Of a stretch of DNA of 64,000 nt, positions 46,032 to 57,552 are shown one piece after another. The notes under the pieces are model-generated. The model did not search any database. It was not told the DNA's origin and saw only the letters and a list, made by a program, of their open reading frames with translations. The stretch lies in contig JAPEIS010000001.1 of NCBI GenBank assembly GCA_029531795.1, positions 3,844,001 to 3,908,000 of the forward strand. Reading direction: 5' to 3'. This DNA is from Sclerotinia nivalis (Eukaryota; Ascomycota; Leotiomycetes; Helotiales; Sclerotiniaceae). The position numbers were made by a program, and so were the translations under genes. Every line of letters begins with the position of its first letter. Position 1 is the first letter of the stretch.

Positions 46032-46040
46032 GGAGCAATT

Positions 46041-46385
46041 GTGATTGCGTTTGCTATACAAAAGGAAGCAGAATTAGCTATTCGAAAAAGACTATATATC
46101 GCTGGTATTAGTGTTAGAGTTGAAAGATTCTATTCTTCCATCTTTTCCTCTCAATGCAATAAATGTCAAGGATTCGGCTATAACGAATCATATTGCAAAA
46201 AACCTCCAGCTTGTGGACTTTGTAGCAATAATCATGCTACAGCTGGTCATTTTTGTCTAATTTGTCAAGCTAAAGGTAAACCTTGTCAGCATTTAGTGAT
46301 CAAATACGCTAATTGTAAAGGAAAGTATAAAGCTAGCTCTAAAGCATGTGAAATATACCAAACAACCGTTCGGAAATCCAATTAA
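46041..46385 (+). pseudogene. LINE ORF1 C-terminal fragment with zinc knuckles
   Basis: The 3' part of a gag-like ORF1. After an RKRLYIAGISVRVERF segment come CNKCQGFGYNESYC, CGLCSNNHATAGHFC and CLICQAKGKPCQH, consecutive CCHC-type knuckles that bind nucleic acid. The N-terminal half is absent because the element is cut at 46032. The stop at 46383-46385 overlaps the start of the ORF2 frame, as in other Tad1-like LINEs. Confidence 0.82.
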
Positions 46386-49300
46386 TGTTATACAACAATA
46401 TTCGCATTCTTCAAATCAACCTAAACAAGAGCCCTCAAGCTACCGAAAGTGCTCTTCAACTTGTCTTAGAATTCGATATCGATCTTATAATCATTCAAGA
46501 ACCTTGGGTCCTTTCAAACCCTGAGAAAGATTACTCTTCAACTAGATCGATTGCTTATTCTAGCTTTTCCCAATTCCTTCCAAATTATCTTTCGAACCTT
46601 CGTCCCTGTACAATGACCTACATCTCGAAAGAATTCAAACCGCTAGTAGCCCTAGCCCTTAACTTTCCCAAAGATACAGATATTCAAATTATCGATATCA
46701 CTCAGGGAAATTATACGATTCAATTATTCAATATATACAACGAAGCTGATCAAGCTAAAGAGAAAGGTTATACCATCGAAAGATGTCTTTTCAATACTCC
46801 TCTCTCTCATTATACTATTCTTACAGGGGACTTCAACTCTCACCATCCTTGATGGGACCCTTTTTCAAACAAAAGCTCGAATGCTGATCAATTAGCCGAA
46901 TGGTTCGAAGATCAAAACCTTACCTTTCTCAATGAACCAGGGACTAGTACTTTCTATCGAATTAATATGACAAATCCAAGTGTATTAGATCTTACATTAA
47001 CTATTGAAACAATATCCTTCAATATTATTGATTGGCAAGTTCTTCCTGATCTTGGTTCAGATCATTTAGGGATCCTGTTTGAAGTGAAAGGTATTTCATC
47101 TCATACTACGAATATTGCTCCATTAGCAAAGTTCAATACAAAACTAGCGGATTGGAACAAATTTGTATTAACCCTCGAAATTGAGATAGCTACATCAACA
47201 ATCCTCAATTCGAGCGAATACCTCAATCTCCTCATTCTAGAATCCGATTCTCTCGATTCTCTTCTTAACAAAAACCTGTATACACAAATACTAGATAAAG
47301 CCGCAATGGAATTCACTCGAATTATTACCAATTCAACAAACGCTAGTATACCTAGATCCAAATCGACCAAAAAAGCAAAGCCTTGGTGGTCTCCAGAATT
47401 GAAAGCCCTTTGTAAATAGCTCTCATCAGTATATGAGAATACTAAACGATACTTTGAAGATGATATGTTTAAGAAAATCTATCAATCAGTAAGGAATCGT
47501 TACTTTCAAATTATTAAAACAGCAAAAAAGAATCATTAGAACGAATTCCTTGAAAAAGAGGATACTCAAACGATCTTCAAAGCAATGTCATATACGAAAG
47601 ATCTTCGAACCGAAAGGATCCCGAATATTCAATCTAGCCCCTCTCAACTTGAAAGCTCATTCGAAGGAAAATGTTCAACTTTCAGATCTACTCTTTTCCC
47701 TCCCCTCCCATATACAACTGCACCTGAATGGGAAGAGTATAAACAATCGAAAAAATGGGAATAACCTGATCTCATTGAAAATGAACTTCTCAATACCTAC
47801 TCAGTTAAAATCAAAGGGAAGACTCCTGGCCCAGACGGAATTACTTAGGAGATCATTATTCGAGTTTACAAAGCAATCCTAAAAGCTTTCTTTATTCTTT
47901 TCAGCAATTTGATTAATCTCGGTTATCATCCTTTTTGCTAGAAACAAGCTATTGGAGTTATACTCAAAAAACCTTCGAAACCAGATTATTCTATTCTAAA
48001 AGTATATAGAGTTATCGCTCTTTTGAATTGTTTAGACAAGATAAATGAAAGGATACTAGCTCAAAAGCTTAATTACCTTGCTGAAACAACAAAACTACTT
48101 CATCATTTCCAAATGAATGGAAGACAAAAGAAATCAGCCATCGATACAGCAATCCTGCTTATCATCGAAATCGAAAGGAATTCAAGAAACAAAAAGAAAA
48201 CCTCAGCTCTTTTTTTAGATGTCAAAGGGGCCTTCGATTATGTATCCAAGAATCGACTCTTAGATATCTGCAAGAATCTCAATCTTCCAATTAGTCTTAT
48301 TGTATGGATCTCGTCATTTTTGGAAGAAAGATTACTCAAACTTTCGTTCGATGGTCAGACCGAAGCTTTTAAACCAATCAACACCGGAATCCCTCAAGAA
48401 AGTCCAATCTCATCAATCCTTTTCCTAATCTATATTCGAGATCTCTTTCAATCGAATTCGGTTAAATATCTTTCGTATATTGATAATATAGCCATGATCA
48501 CTTATTCTTCAAACTGGAAAAAGAATATCCTTTCCCTCGAAAGAGCAGCCAAACAAATTTATACTCTCGATGAGAAAAACGCTATCCAATTCGATTTAGC
48601 AAAGACGGAATTAATGCATTTCTCTATATCCAAATACGTTAAAGATGCTTCAATCAAGCTCCCAAATTCTGAGATTGTACAACCTTCATCATTGGTCAGA
48701 TAATTAGGAATATAGTTCGATCCCGGTTTCAACTTCAAATAGCATATTGCTATTCGAGCAACTCAAGCTAAGGCTTCATTCTATCGAATGACCAGGTTAG
48801 CCAATACTGAGAAAAGGCTAAGCCCTAAAGCACTAAGATAGCTCTATATAGCATGTGTTATTAGCATAGCTGATTACGGATCAATCATTTGGTGGAAAGA
48901 TCAAGCCTCGTTCAAAAAGACTCTTCAATTACTTCAGAATCTTGCTCTACGTAAGATTCTAGGAGTCTTCAAAACCTTACCAATAAAGCCAATGGAAGTG
49001 GAAGCTGCTTTATGCCTTCCGGAGATCAGATTATACGCTGGAATCAGACAATATGCTTTCAGATTGTTGAAAATCTCGTCTTCCCATCCCATCAATACAA
49101 TTATAAACAAGCTAACTACCGAAAGGGAAGCTCTAAATACAATAGCAACCCCTCAAAGGAAACTATCGAAACTTATTCAGCTTGAAAAGATCATGAAATC
49201 AATCGAAGAAGATTTCGATCCTTTAATTCTAGAAAAGATCGATCACTTTCACTTTTCTTTTTGGAAAAGGAATACTCTATACAAAGTCAATATCAGCAAG

Positions 49301-50221
49301 CTAGCAAAAGAGGATACCGCAATTGTCTATAACCTTATATTCAAATACAGATACAAGAACACCATTACAATATATACTGATGCTTCATCCACTTTGGACG
49401 GAATCGGAATTGGTATCGGGATTACAGTTATTCTATCGAATGATCAGGTTTTACATCAAGAAACTATCAATATTGGAGTGAATCAGTTTGTCTACAATGA
49501 TAAACTTCTTGGAATCATTAAAGCAATCGAATATGCTAACTCCATTGCTCAATCAGGCGAGAAATTCAAAATCTACTCAGATAATCAAACCGGATTATAC
49601 CGATTGAAAATACCCTTTGATACTTCTGGTTAGATATACCAAATTAGAGTAATCAAGGCTACAAAAACTCTTTTTAAAAAAGAAACGGAAATCTCCCTTA
49701 ATTGGATTCCAGGGTATACCTTTGCTGAAGGAAACGAATTAATCGATGCTTTAGCAAAAGAAGCTACAAAACAAAGATCATCATCAAACGAAATCAACTT
49801 TGCCTTTTTAGGAATGAATATCAAAAGGATGAAATCCGAAGAATGGAATATTCTTCTCTATTCATCTAATTCGGCTTATTCGAAAATATACCCCTGGAAG
49901 ACTAACTCAAAGATCGGAATTCCAGAAAACACCAAGAGAAACTCTATTAGTGCTTTGTTTCAGTTTAAAATCGGTTATGAATATTTCAAATCTTACCTAC
50001 AACGATTCGGAATCTCAGCAAATGATAATTGTAGATATAGAAAAAGAGAATCTTCTAATCATCTTTTATTTAGTTGTCTATTATACAAATCAATAAGAAG
50101 AATATTTAAGAAAAACAATTCTATTTTCCGATTCATTATGAAATACCTATTTCACATCAAAGCAAAAATCATTAAGACCCTTGAATTTATCGAGGAAACA
50201 AAAATAGCCATTAAATCATAG
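46385..50221 (+). pseudogene. LINE ORF2 remnant (endonuclease, RT, RNase H)
   Basis: The apurinic-type endonuclease is at 46385-47100: LQINLNKS at the start, LIIIQEPW, GDFNSHHP just before an in-frame TGA, and SDHLGI at 47056. RT lies at 47800-48703, with DVKGAFDYVSKNRLL, GIPQESPIS where GxPQG is usual, and YIDNIAMI where xxDD is needed. RNase H is at 49370-49620 (YTDASSTLDG and YSDNQTG). A CxxR-H-C zinc-like segment follows near 50025-50090. At least five stops break the frame. Most changes fit G-to-A or C-to-T. The protein would have copied its own RNA into nicked target DNA. Confidence 0.87.
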
Positions 50222-50638
50222 CATCTAATTAGAATACAAGAGGATGTAGAATAAGAAGGCGAAGGTGAAAAGAATGAATTGAAAGAAAATGATTAATTGG
50301 ATCAATTTGATCAATTTAATCAATTTGGTCAATTTACCTTTCTATATAAGGTAAATCGTTCCAATTTCGAATTATATCACATTTCATTTGTTATTTTCCT
50401 TATTATATACAAGAGTATTTGTAAAATGGACTTTGTTCCCCAAGATTAGTTTTCACTTCCCCCATTCAAAAATTAGTAGATTGAGGCTACTTCAATCTTC
50501 CCAAATTGTATTAGCTACAGCCGAATATGGCCAGCAATTCTCCATTTGTTACTTGTTAGAAGCCTATAAAGCTCCTAGCCGTCTTAGATAGTCTTAGACT
50601 CAGTGTAGACGTTAATTTAATCAATCAATCAATCAATC

Positions 50639-51057
50639 CGCACGAGCGCACTAATCCTGCACATGATTCCCGAACCTTCTAACCTATCACAACAGATGAG
50701 CGTGGGTCCTTGTGGGTCTGTTGCTAGGCTGGCCAATTTCATTCATAGCCTAATTCATGATTTAGATAGGATGCGATAATGACTGGATTTCTAAGTGAAT
50801 CTGGAAAATGGTGTAGTCTCGGAATAGTTTCTTCGGGTCCAGCACCCAGCTTCGTACAATCTGGTATATAGAAGGGTCCACTGGCCAACTGTCACGGGAA
50901 ACCCACGTGATGCCTAATGGCCTGCCAGCCACCATACACTCACTTCCCATTAGTTTGAAGGCTCTTCTAGACCTTGTCGATCACCTTGAGTGACTAGGAG
51001 ATCCTGATAATACTACTACTCAAAACTTAGCCTAATCAAGGCATTCATCGGCTAGAT
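50639..51057. other. Normal-composition DNA, no gene called
   Basis: A 62-codon minus-strand frame at 50762-50950 shows nothing recognisable. The segment ends at the target duplication of the next retro-insertion. Confidence 0.4.
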
Positions 51058-51071
51058 AACCCTCTGCTTAG

Positions 51072-51942
51072 GAGGACAAGACTCAACACCTGTACGCGGT
51101 GTCCTCTACGAACCTCCAGCTCTTTTATTTAATTATTAGAGTCTGCAGAGCTAAGTTTGAGTCATTTGATGGAGTCGTGGTGATTGGAAGAGGAAGAGGC
51201 ACCCGATCGCGACGTTTTTTGCCTCCGAGTTGGCTGATGGCAAAGGCCAGATCTCGGTTTTTTGACAGTTGCATTATCGGATTGTGCTTTCTACAACACT
51301 ACTTTTATTACGAAACAAAGGACAACACCATCATCTACAACAATATACCACAAAATCATCTCCAAGATCCCTCTGGGGCATCGGGCGCGATTTATCAAAT
51401 TCGGTTTTAAGGTTCAGGCCTTACCTCCTTCGATTCGAATCGAAACAACAACAATTCATATACTTGGAGGAGCTGCGTGGAACGACCCGAGCTAATGACG
51501 TATCTGCCATAGAATTCGGTGGAGGATATACTACATATAGGATTGGGGCACCTTGTAGGATCAATATCCCTATAGTTTGGAGGGTTCTATGAAGTCGATA
51601 TTAGGCAAGACATGACCGCTGGGAAGTTACGAACAGGACAAAGAGTTGATGTGAAGGAAGGTTGTTTGGATTTGATTGATGGAGGGATCGGATTTGGAAA
51701 ATCATGAGTGTAATGCTTTGATTGGTATTTTTATCTTTATATGCGATACTGTATAGAGGTCGGGCTTTGCTCCCCAGTATTAGTTTTCACTTCCCCCATC
51801 AAAAATATATACAAACCTGTATGCTATTTAGATAGCACTACCCATAGCCATCTGTTAAGAGCTCGATTGAGCTCTTAACCGTCCTAGATAGTCTTTGACT
51901 CAGTGTGGACGTTAATTAAATCAATCAATCAATCAATCAATC
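51072..51942 (+). mobile_element. Chimeric non-autonomous retro-insertion with a LINE 3' tail, 14-bp target duplication
   Basis: AACCCTCTGCTTAG occurs at 51058-51071 and 51943-51956, so the 871 bp between were inserted as one unit. The 5' part (to about 51740) is unrelated to the LINE and matches 21487-21845 and part of 19990-20345. The 3' part matches the LINE 3' end: TTAGTTTTCACTTCCCCCAT, then GTCCTAGATAGTC, GACTCAGTGTGGACG and (AATC)n. A LINE tail fused to other sequence, with a LINE-length target duplication, implies copying by LINE machinery. A hairpin (GAGGACA/TGTCCTC) marks the 5' end. Confidence 0.82.
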
Positions 51943-51956
51943 AACCCTCTGCTTAG

Positions 51957-53212
51957 CCTATATATACAGCCCTCGATTTATATGATCGAGGGCAAGTCAA
52001 TCAATTCTATTTACTCTACCATTCACATATACCATCTATTCCCCGATCCCTGAAAGTGCTCTGTAATCATACTATCCCGTGATACATTGTTTCATCACCT
52101 TCCATTGACTCCGTCGCCTGAACCTTCCTTTCAGGATCTGCAAATCCTGGATAAACATGGATGATTAGGAAAGTAAACCTATCAGTTGAAAAGAAATATA
52201 GATGTACTAAGAGTATAGCAATGCCCTCTACCAACACCAGATATCCCATCTATCAATCCCAAAAGTTTTCTAATCTCGCATGAAGCCAAACTCCCAAATA
52301 CATGGAACATTCAAGTATGAAACTTCAAATCAGTTGCAAAGACGCTTTTAGTGCATATCCTGCTCAATTACCTTAACCTTACTATTGAGTTGCAGAGGCT
52401 TGAAAATCGGGAATTGGAGGTGGAAAGCAGAGTTTATAGATATATGGGGATCGAACATGCGCGCCCAGCCGAAGCAAATGTGACAGAGCCGGCCCAGTAT
52501 GGTATTGTTTCGATGTTCATCGGCATTTGTGTATGTTAGTTGAACTCTACTAGCAATAATGATGAAAACCTAGAATTAGCTTCTCGGCTAATTCATCTTC
52601 GGTTGATCATTTTGATGATTAAACCCTGGGCTAGAACTAATCTTCGTTTAGTTCAACGTTAACTGTAATAACTCTAATCATACAATGATATGTATGTAGT
52701 AGCCAACTTCTTCGCTGAGAATTTTCCGTCTTTATCCCCATCATCTAACTAATTCCAAAAATGTTCCACATAATAATTATGCGAACTTTCTTTTGAGTTA
52801 TCTTCTGCCCAGATTCCGGAGTTACTAACTTGTTGGGATACCCGGACTCGTCTCATGGGCATCAAATAAAGATGGAGAGAAGGAGATAAGGATTTTACTG
52901 CTGATTCTGGCGCCTGGTTAAGTTATTGATTTGAAATACAGGCAGATTTATGGTGAACAGAACTGGTCCTCCATGGAAATTACCATGACCTTCGATCATA
53001 ATGCTTCGTGTTTGACGTTTGTGAAAACAATCTAGCTTTTATGATTGTGATTGAGATATGATGTGGACACTATACTAGTTTTTCATGAGATCTTTTTTTT
53101 ACCTCGAGGTATTCTTATCCCATCATGTTTTTTGGGATGGGTTGAGGGCTCCAATGAGTATATCATTCTGACTAAATTCAAAATCCGCTATTGTTTGCAC
53201 CATAGATCAATT
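51957..53212. other. Intergenic DNA, no supportable gene
   Basis: Short frames at 52067-52249 (minus) and 52351-52539 (plus) have no recognisable motif. Composition is normal. Confidence 0.45.
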
Positions 53213-53225
53213 AGTCAACTATTAC

Positions 53226-53308
53226 CATGTTAGAAGCCTATAAAGCTCCTAGCCGTCTTAGATAGTCTTAGACTCAGTGTAGACGTTAATTTAATCAATC
53301 AATCAATC
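53226..53308 (+). mobile_element. Severely 5'-truncated LINE insertion (83 bp)
   Basis: AGTCAACTATTAC flanks it at 53213-53225 and 53309-53321. The insert is the last ~80 bases of the LINE (GTTAGAAGCCTATAAAGCTC, then GACTCAGTGTAGACG and the (AATC)n tail) and is nearly identical to 50550-50638. It shows the LINE family was mobile after the region formed. Confidence 0.9.
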
Positions 53309-53387
53309 AGTCAACTATTACTTCTACACTAACCGCATTTCTAGTTTCTACAGTCTTCTGACATCAAACTACTAATGATTTATCCCA

Positions 53388-54441
53388 GGATCAAGCCCGT
53401 AAAAATGACTTCATAGATATGCAACAAAAATGAGAAGCATTAGCACGGATTCTAGAGCGTTACTATGTTATGGTAGTGGTAGTAGATCAATGACGTCATT
53501 GTATCGTCGTTCAGCTAAGTTCTCTAGCAGCAAGACTATTGATACTGCGTCTGGGATCAGACCTGTAAAATAAGTTCTGTAGATATGCAACAAATTCTTT
53601 CAAAGGGCATGGAGTAGGCTCCGTCCTGGATTAGTGTTGTGTTCCGGAGCTGATGGCGTAAAATGTCAATGGATAATGCATTAACTGTACTTTGCGCACA
53701 CAAACTAGCATGGAGACTTTACACAGACCGTACGAGGATCAAGGTTAAAAATAAGAATCATAGATGTGCAACATAAGTTTCGGCAGAATTCTAAGTGGAT
53801 GACTTTTAAGTGTTGAAGTTTCGGACAATTAGTATGCAACTAAACTAATTCTACATTTACAAGTATTAGGCTAGTATCTGATAATACAGGGATCACACCT
53901 TGTATTCAAGACTTTCAGATATGCAACACAATATTATGAAGGATTTTAGAGCTGGTTCGTGTCAAACTATGATGACTAGCTAGGTATGTCATTTTGTGGA
54001 GTTGGAGTAGATGACCTACGGCTGCGGTGGCTACTGGCGAATAGACGAGGATCAGTCCTGAAACAAAAATTTATAGATATGCAACAAGGAGCTAATGAAG
54101 GGCAAAGGTTGATTTTTTTTAAATCTTGCAGTAAATAGCCTTCAAGTATTCCAGGGACGGGTCTGGGAGGTTCTGAAGCTGTAGCCTAAGGTCACTAGAC
54201 CGGTCCCAAATCATTAAATCTGCTACCATACAACCAATCATACAAGGACCCAGCCTGTACCAAGAATTTTTAGACATGCAACAAATGCTATGAAGTCAGC
54301 TAGAGCCATCTTGGTGCCGTACTACGAGAATCTGAAAGAGATAGTGAAGTACCATACGCTAATTTTCTGATCTACCAAATTGATTATTCCTGAGCAGCAC
54401 AGGGATCAGGCCTGCAATTCCAATCTTTAGATATGCAACAA
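53388..54441 (+). other. Array of seven conserved 39-40-nt blocks, possible ncRNA cluster
   Basis: Blocks start at 53388, 53554, 53736, 53890, 54049, 54246 and 54403, so spacing is 154-197 bases. Each begins GGATCA (GGACCC in the sixth), usually with a CCTG at position 9, and ends TAGATATGCAACAA or close to it. The distance between the two boxes is constant within one base, but the ~115-160-nt spacers between blocks are not alike. The spacer after the fifth block contains a strong hairpin (54154-54164 with 54197-54207). ATGAAG- or GATGAG-like sequences lie just after blocks 4-7. No protein frame runs through. The function is unknown. Confidence 0.75.
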
Positions 54442-55383
54442 GACTGTTTGATGAGTTTACATTGGTCCTGGCTGTGAGAATAAAACGTGATGCAAGGAGA
54501 AGACTAGTCTGGGATTTTAGTATGGTATTAGCGTACCACTAATTTAGTATTGAACTCACTAAAGCCATGTAGAAGCTATTCCGTCATGAGTCTCCAAAAC
54601 TACGCTTGTCTAGGGCAAAATCTTTGTATTTGGAGTTGTGATAAACCCGAATAGATTCTGGATAGGGCAGCGGGGATTTGATATAAACACACTTGGTGAG
54701 AACATGGAACGATGAAAAGTAGGTACTAGTTACTAGATTGTGCATGTTCACTGACTAATACAGGATACTGACCGTTATATTACACATGATCATCCAAGAA
54801 TTGCAATGCGCCTATAATGTCTATACTAAAATACATAAAAGAAAAACCGGTAAAGAAGTTTTATTAGTCTTGCAATAGACTTCTGTTGCTACCAGATCTT
54901 TTCTAAATACATCTATGAAATGAAATAATAAGACAATGCAGTTGTTGTCTTACCCATTGAGAAAATTCCCTTTGTTCCCTCAGATGACAAGATAAAGGAG
55001 ACAATGCTAACAAAGAAGGGCGGATGATCCTGACAGAGATGGAATCATAACTCACATAGAGTCCGCAGGTTTCATTACCGTATATCAAAAATTCACAGAT
55101 GATGCTCGGCGTGCTGATCTATCTAATGGATTCTCAGAATAATCTGAAACGCCGAAATTTTTTCACAATCATATTACAAGCATTGAATAAAAACATGAAA
55201 AGTCACAAATGAATTTTTATTGGTAAATAAGAGAATTTTGAGCTATTGAATTGAGATAAACTTACATTGATTGAAAGAAAACTTTGAATGGTGACGAATT
55301 GAGATGAACTTACGTGGATTGGATTGAAATGTTGAAAGGTAACGGGCCTGCCTACCTCTCACGTCGAAGGGAAAACACATCAC
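54442..55383. other. Intergenic DNA, no gene called
   Basis: Nothing recognisable. Just below 55384, possible downstream exons of the minus-strand protease gene cannot be excluded. Confidence 0.4.
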
Positions 55384-56817
55384 TCACCAAAGTTTTCTTG
55401 TCGGCCAGTCGGAGTTTGGTGGGATCCATATACTGTTGCCGTTGGAACCATCCACCAAGTAGGGTTTTGGAAACGGTGGCACACCTTTTTCCCTCGCCAG
55501 ATCATAACGCTCCACCCAGGACAAAAACGTGGCAAACGAGATGCCCAATCCACTGACTTCTTGTGTGTCAAATTTAGGGTAGAATCGTGCGTTTCGAACA
55601 CAATGTTCATACAATGTCTCTTTATCAGGACAGCCATAATACACTGGTGAGCGATGGCGGACATCTGATGTGAGAGTTTCACGGATCATGAGCCCGGGAT
55701 ACTGGAGGATAGGAACGAAGTTTTCAGATAGGGAGTTGGGGGGCTTGATGTTATTTAAAGGGTAGTAAAATGCGTTATGTGCGTTTTCAGTATTATTATA
55801 CCCTCTGAAACCACCATTTAGAAGATCGGCCACGAGACGAATTCGTCGGTTCGCCATTTCGTGCCCGCCTCTTCGACCGTAGGACAAATCCCACCCGAAG
55901 GCAAGACACATGATATTGCATATCATATACATGCCACAGTCTGGTTTGTCTTTGTGTTGCACCTCGCTTCGCCCAGTGCGCAGTCTCCAATCGCATGGAT
56001 TAAATCTTTGAGCCAGCGGTGCTTGGTGCCCAAGATATTGTGTAAGAAGACTAATGAAGGTTTCGACACATTCAGCACCTTCACCGCGTATGAGGCCGTC
56101 ATCGTCACTGCTACAGAGATAATCAATAGTCTTGGCTTCTGGAGAGATGACACAGACGGCTACGTGTCCAAATTGGTCAACCCGATCTGTACCAGATTGA
56201 ACAATGATGAAAAGGTAGCGCAGCTGCCAAAATTCTTCTCGCGAGAACTTCTTGGTCAGTTCTGCCACAGCGTGTTTTGTTCCTTTTTTCATAGTTTTCT
56301 CAAAGTGACTGGGCAAATAGGCGAACATAGGAACGGTTCCCGGAAGGTGTCTATTAGGTGTCACTCCGTCTATATCTTCGGATGAAAGAGCTGAATGCCA
56401 ACGATTGGCGTAGTCGCAAATAAACTCTACCATTCCGTCTGAAGTCTCAGCGAGCATTCCATTCCCTGGTGCCAAAGAAAAGAACACTCCGAGATCAGAC
56501 AACTTGGTGCCGGTCCCAACATTCGATTCGCTTGGTAGTGGTGTTGTCACGATTGTCTTCAATGCGGGAACCGAAATCTCCGTCGCTCCTGGTCTAGAGT
56601 TAGCACGAGCTGTTTGGTTATCTTTAAGCATCTTGAACCTCTTCATCCATTGATGTCGAACAATTTTGTCAATGTTTGCTGGAAGAGGATGGAACATTTG
56701 CGCTCTTCCCTGACGTGAGATTGAATGGGTAGAAGCTGTTTCCGGGGTGTGGAAAGGTGCATTGCGGGCGGGTAATCCACCGCTTGGGTCCATCAAAGGA
56801 TCTTTTTCAAAAAGCAT
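55384..56817 (-). CDS. Ulp1-like (C48 family) cysteine protease domain protein, 477 aa
   Basis: A single 477-codon frame. The C48 catalytic pattern is readable: His in FGHVAVCVISPEAKTIDYL (about 219-237), an Asp in the same strand (IDYLCSSDDD), and Cys in KPDCGMYMICNIMCLAFGW (about 292-310). The Gln that normally precedes the Asp-Cys pair is Lys here. Such proteases remove SUMO or related modifiers. Many fungal genomes carry extra, lineage-specific copies of unknown target, and this looks like one. The N-terminal 100 residues are low in structure. At the stop, CTTTG is followed by GTGAGTGATG, a perfect intron donor, so the true C-terminus may lie in a further exon below 55384. Activity is not certain. 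Confidence 0.78.
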   Translation of the reverse strand: MLFEKDPLMDPSGGLPARNAPFHTPETASTHSISRQGRAQMFHPLPANIDKIVRHQWMKRFKMLKDNQTARANSRPGATEISVPALKTIVTTPLPSESNVGTGTKLSDLGVFFSLAPGNGMLAETSDGMVEFICDYANRWHSALSSEDIDGVTPNRHLPGTVPMFAYLPSHFEKTMKKGTKHAVAELTKKFSREEFWQLRYLFIIVQSGTDRVDQFGHVAVCVISPEAKTIDYLCSSDDDGLIRGEGAECVETFISLLTQYLGHQAPLAQRFNPCDWRLRTGRSEVQHKDKPDCGMYMICNIMCLAFGWDLSYGRRGGHEMANRRIRLVADLLNGGFRGYNNTENAHNAFYYPLNNIKPPNSLSENFVPILQYPGLMIRETLTSDVRHRSPVYYGCPDKETLYEHCVRNARFYPKFDTQEVSGLGISFATFLSWVERYDLAREKGVPPFPKPYLVDGSNGNSIWIPPNSDWPTRKLW

Positions 56818-57552
56818 GATAATCGAGGTTGGGTGTAGTGTGTATGTTGGTTTCGTGTGTGTGGGCAGATGTGTATATATGGATGACTGGGCTTTAATAT
56901 GCAGTTGTAGTATCCATACGGATTATATTAACAAATACAATAGCATTGTTCACTTGGATTACACTTGCCATTTCCAATAATCAAATAAAGGAAAACTGAG
57001 TTTTCACAATGGACAAAAAAGATGTATAGATGGAGAACAATGGATGACATCTTGTTCCTGTAGTTCGAACAACTGGGGAATAGGGAAGAGAGCACTTGCT
57101 TTCCTGATCGGCAAGTTTCACTGCCTTACAGCAGAGCCTGAGATCGAAGTGGTGTTTAATGAATACCCCGTGGGAGATCATATTGAAAATAACCGTTAGG
57201 GGTGCTTCTCGCCGCTATCCAACAATTCCAGAGCTTTGAGATAGCCGTACAACCGGCGTAAGAACCGATCACTTGATTCTATCTTTGATGATACCAAATT
57301 CATTCGGCGTCAATCATAGGCCTAGTACGAGAAAATAATCACCCATTTTCCTTTGAGAGCTTGTAGGTTACGGAATAACTAAACTCCTCGTAGCGTCAAA
57401 TTTCAATGAGTCCTCAGGCACCAATGACAATGCGACCACGATTTCCATACCGATAGCTTCATCCCCGAGACCAGCTCTAGAAATCACCACCTCCACATCT
57501 CACACTCAAATTCCACCAAATAACTCTTGCCAATCGGCCCCAAATTCCCAAC
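56818..57552. other. Divergent promoter region between the protease and coatomer zeta
   Basis: No convincing gene. The two flanking genes point away from each other, so their promoters lie here. Confidence 0.45.

Larger units (their letters stand above)
46032..50638 (+). mobile_element. Tad1-like LINE, second copy, lacking its 5' part
   Basis: The element begins inside ORF1 exactly at the LTR boundary and runs to the (AATC)n tail at about 50638. It is less mutated than the copy at 22258-33954, which it matches in reverse orientation throughout. ORF1 end, endonuclease, RT, RNase H and C-terminal zinc segment are all recognisable. The missing 5' part and the adjacent LTR suggest recombination after insertion. 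Confidence 0.9.

Noticed and set aside
45497..46036. Simple solo LTR with target duplication
   Set aside because: The 5-bp flanks differ and the left flank is not LINE sequence.
21487..51410. One giant inverted repeat formed by the two LINE copies and neighbouring blocks
   Set aside because: The intervals between the LINE ends and the shared blocks (21846-22257 and 50639-51071) are not alike, and separate target duplications explain each piece.
53388..54441. A firm call of box C/D or H/ACA snoRNA genes in the periodic array
   Set aside because: Box C-like words follow only some blocks, canonical CTGA boxes at matching positions are missing in most spacers, and no guide complementarity could be tested. 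Kept as an unexplained array.
53388..54441. CRISPR array
   Set aside because: Although repeats alternate with unlike spacers, the window is fungal, spacers are 115-160 nt and unequal, and repeats are imperfect.
55861..56385. A + strand gene of 174 codons
   Set aside because: It is a shadow of the Ulp1-like gene, which carries the recognisable catalytic motifs.
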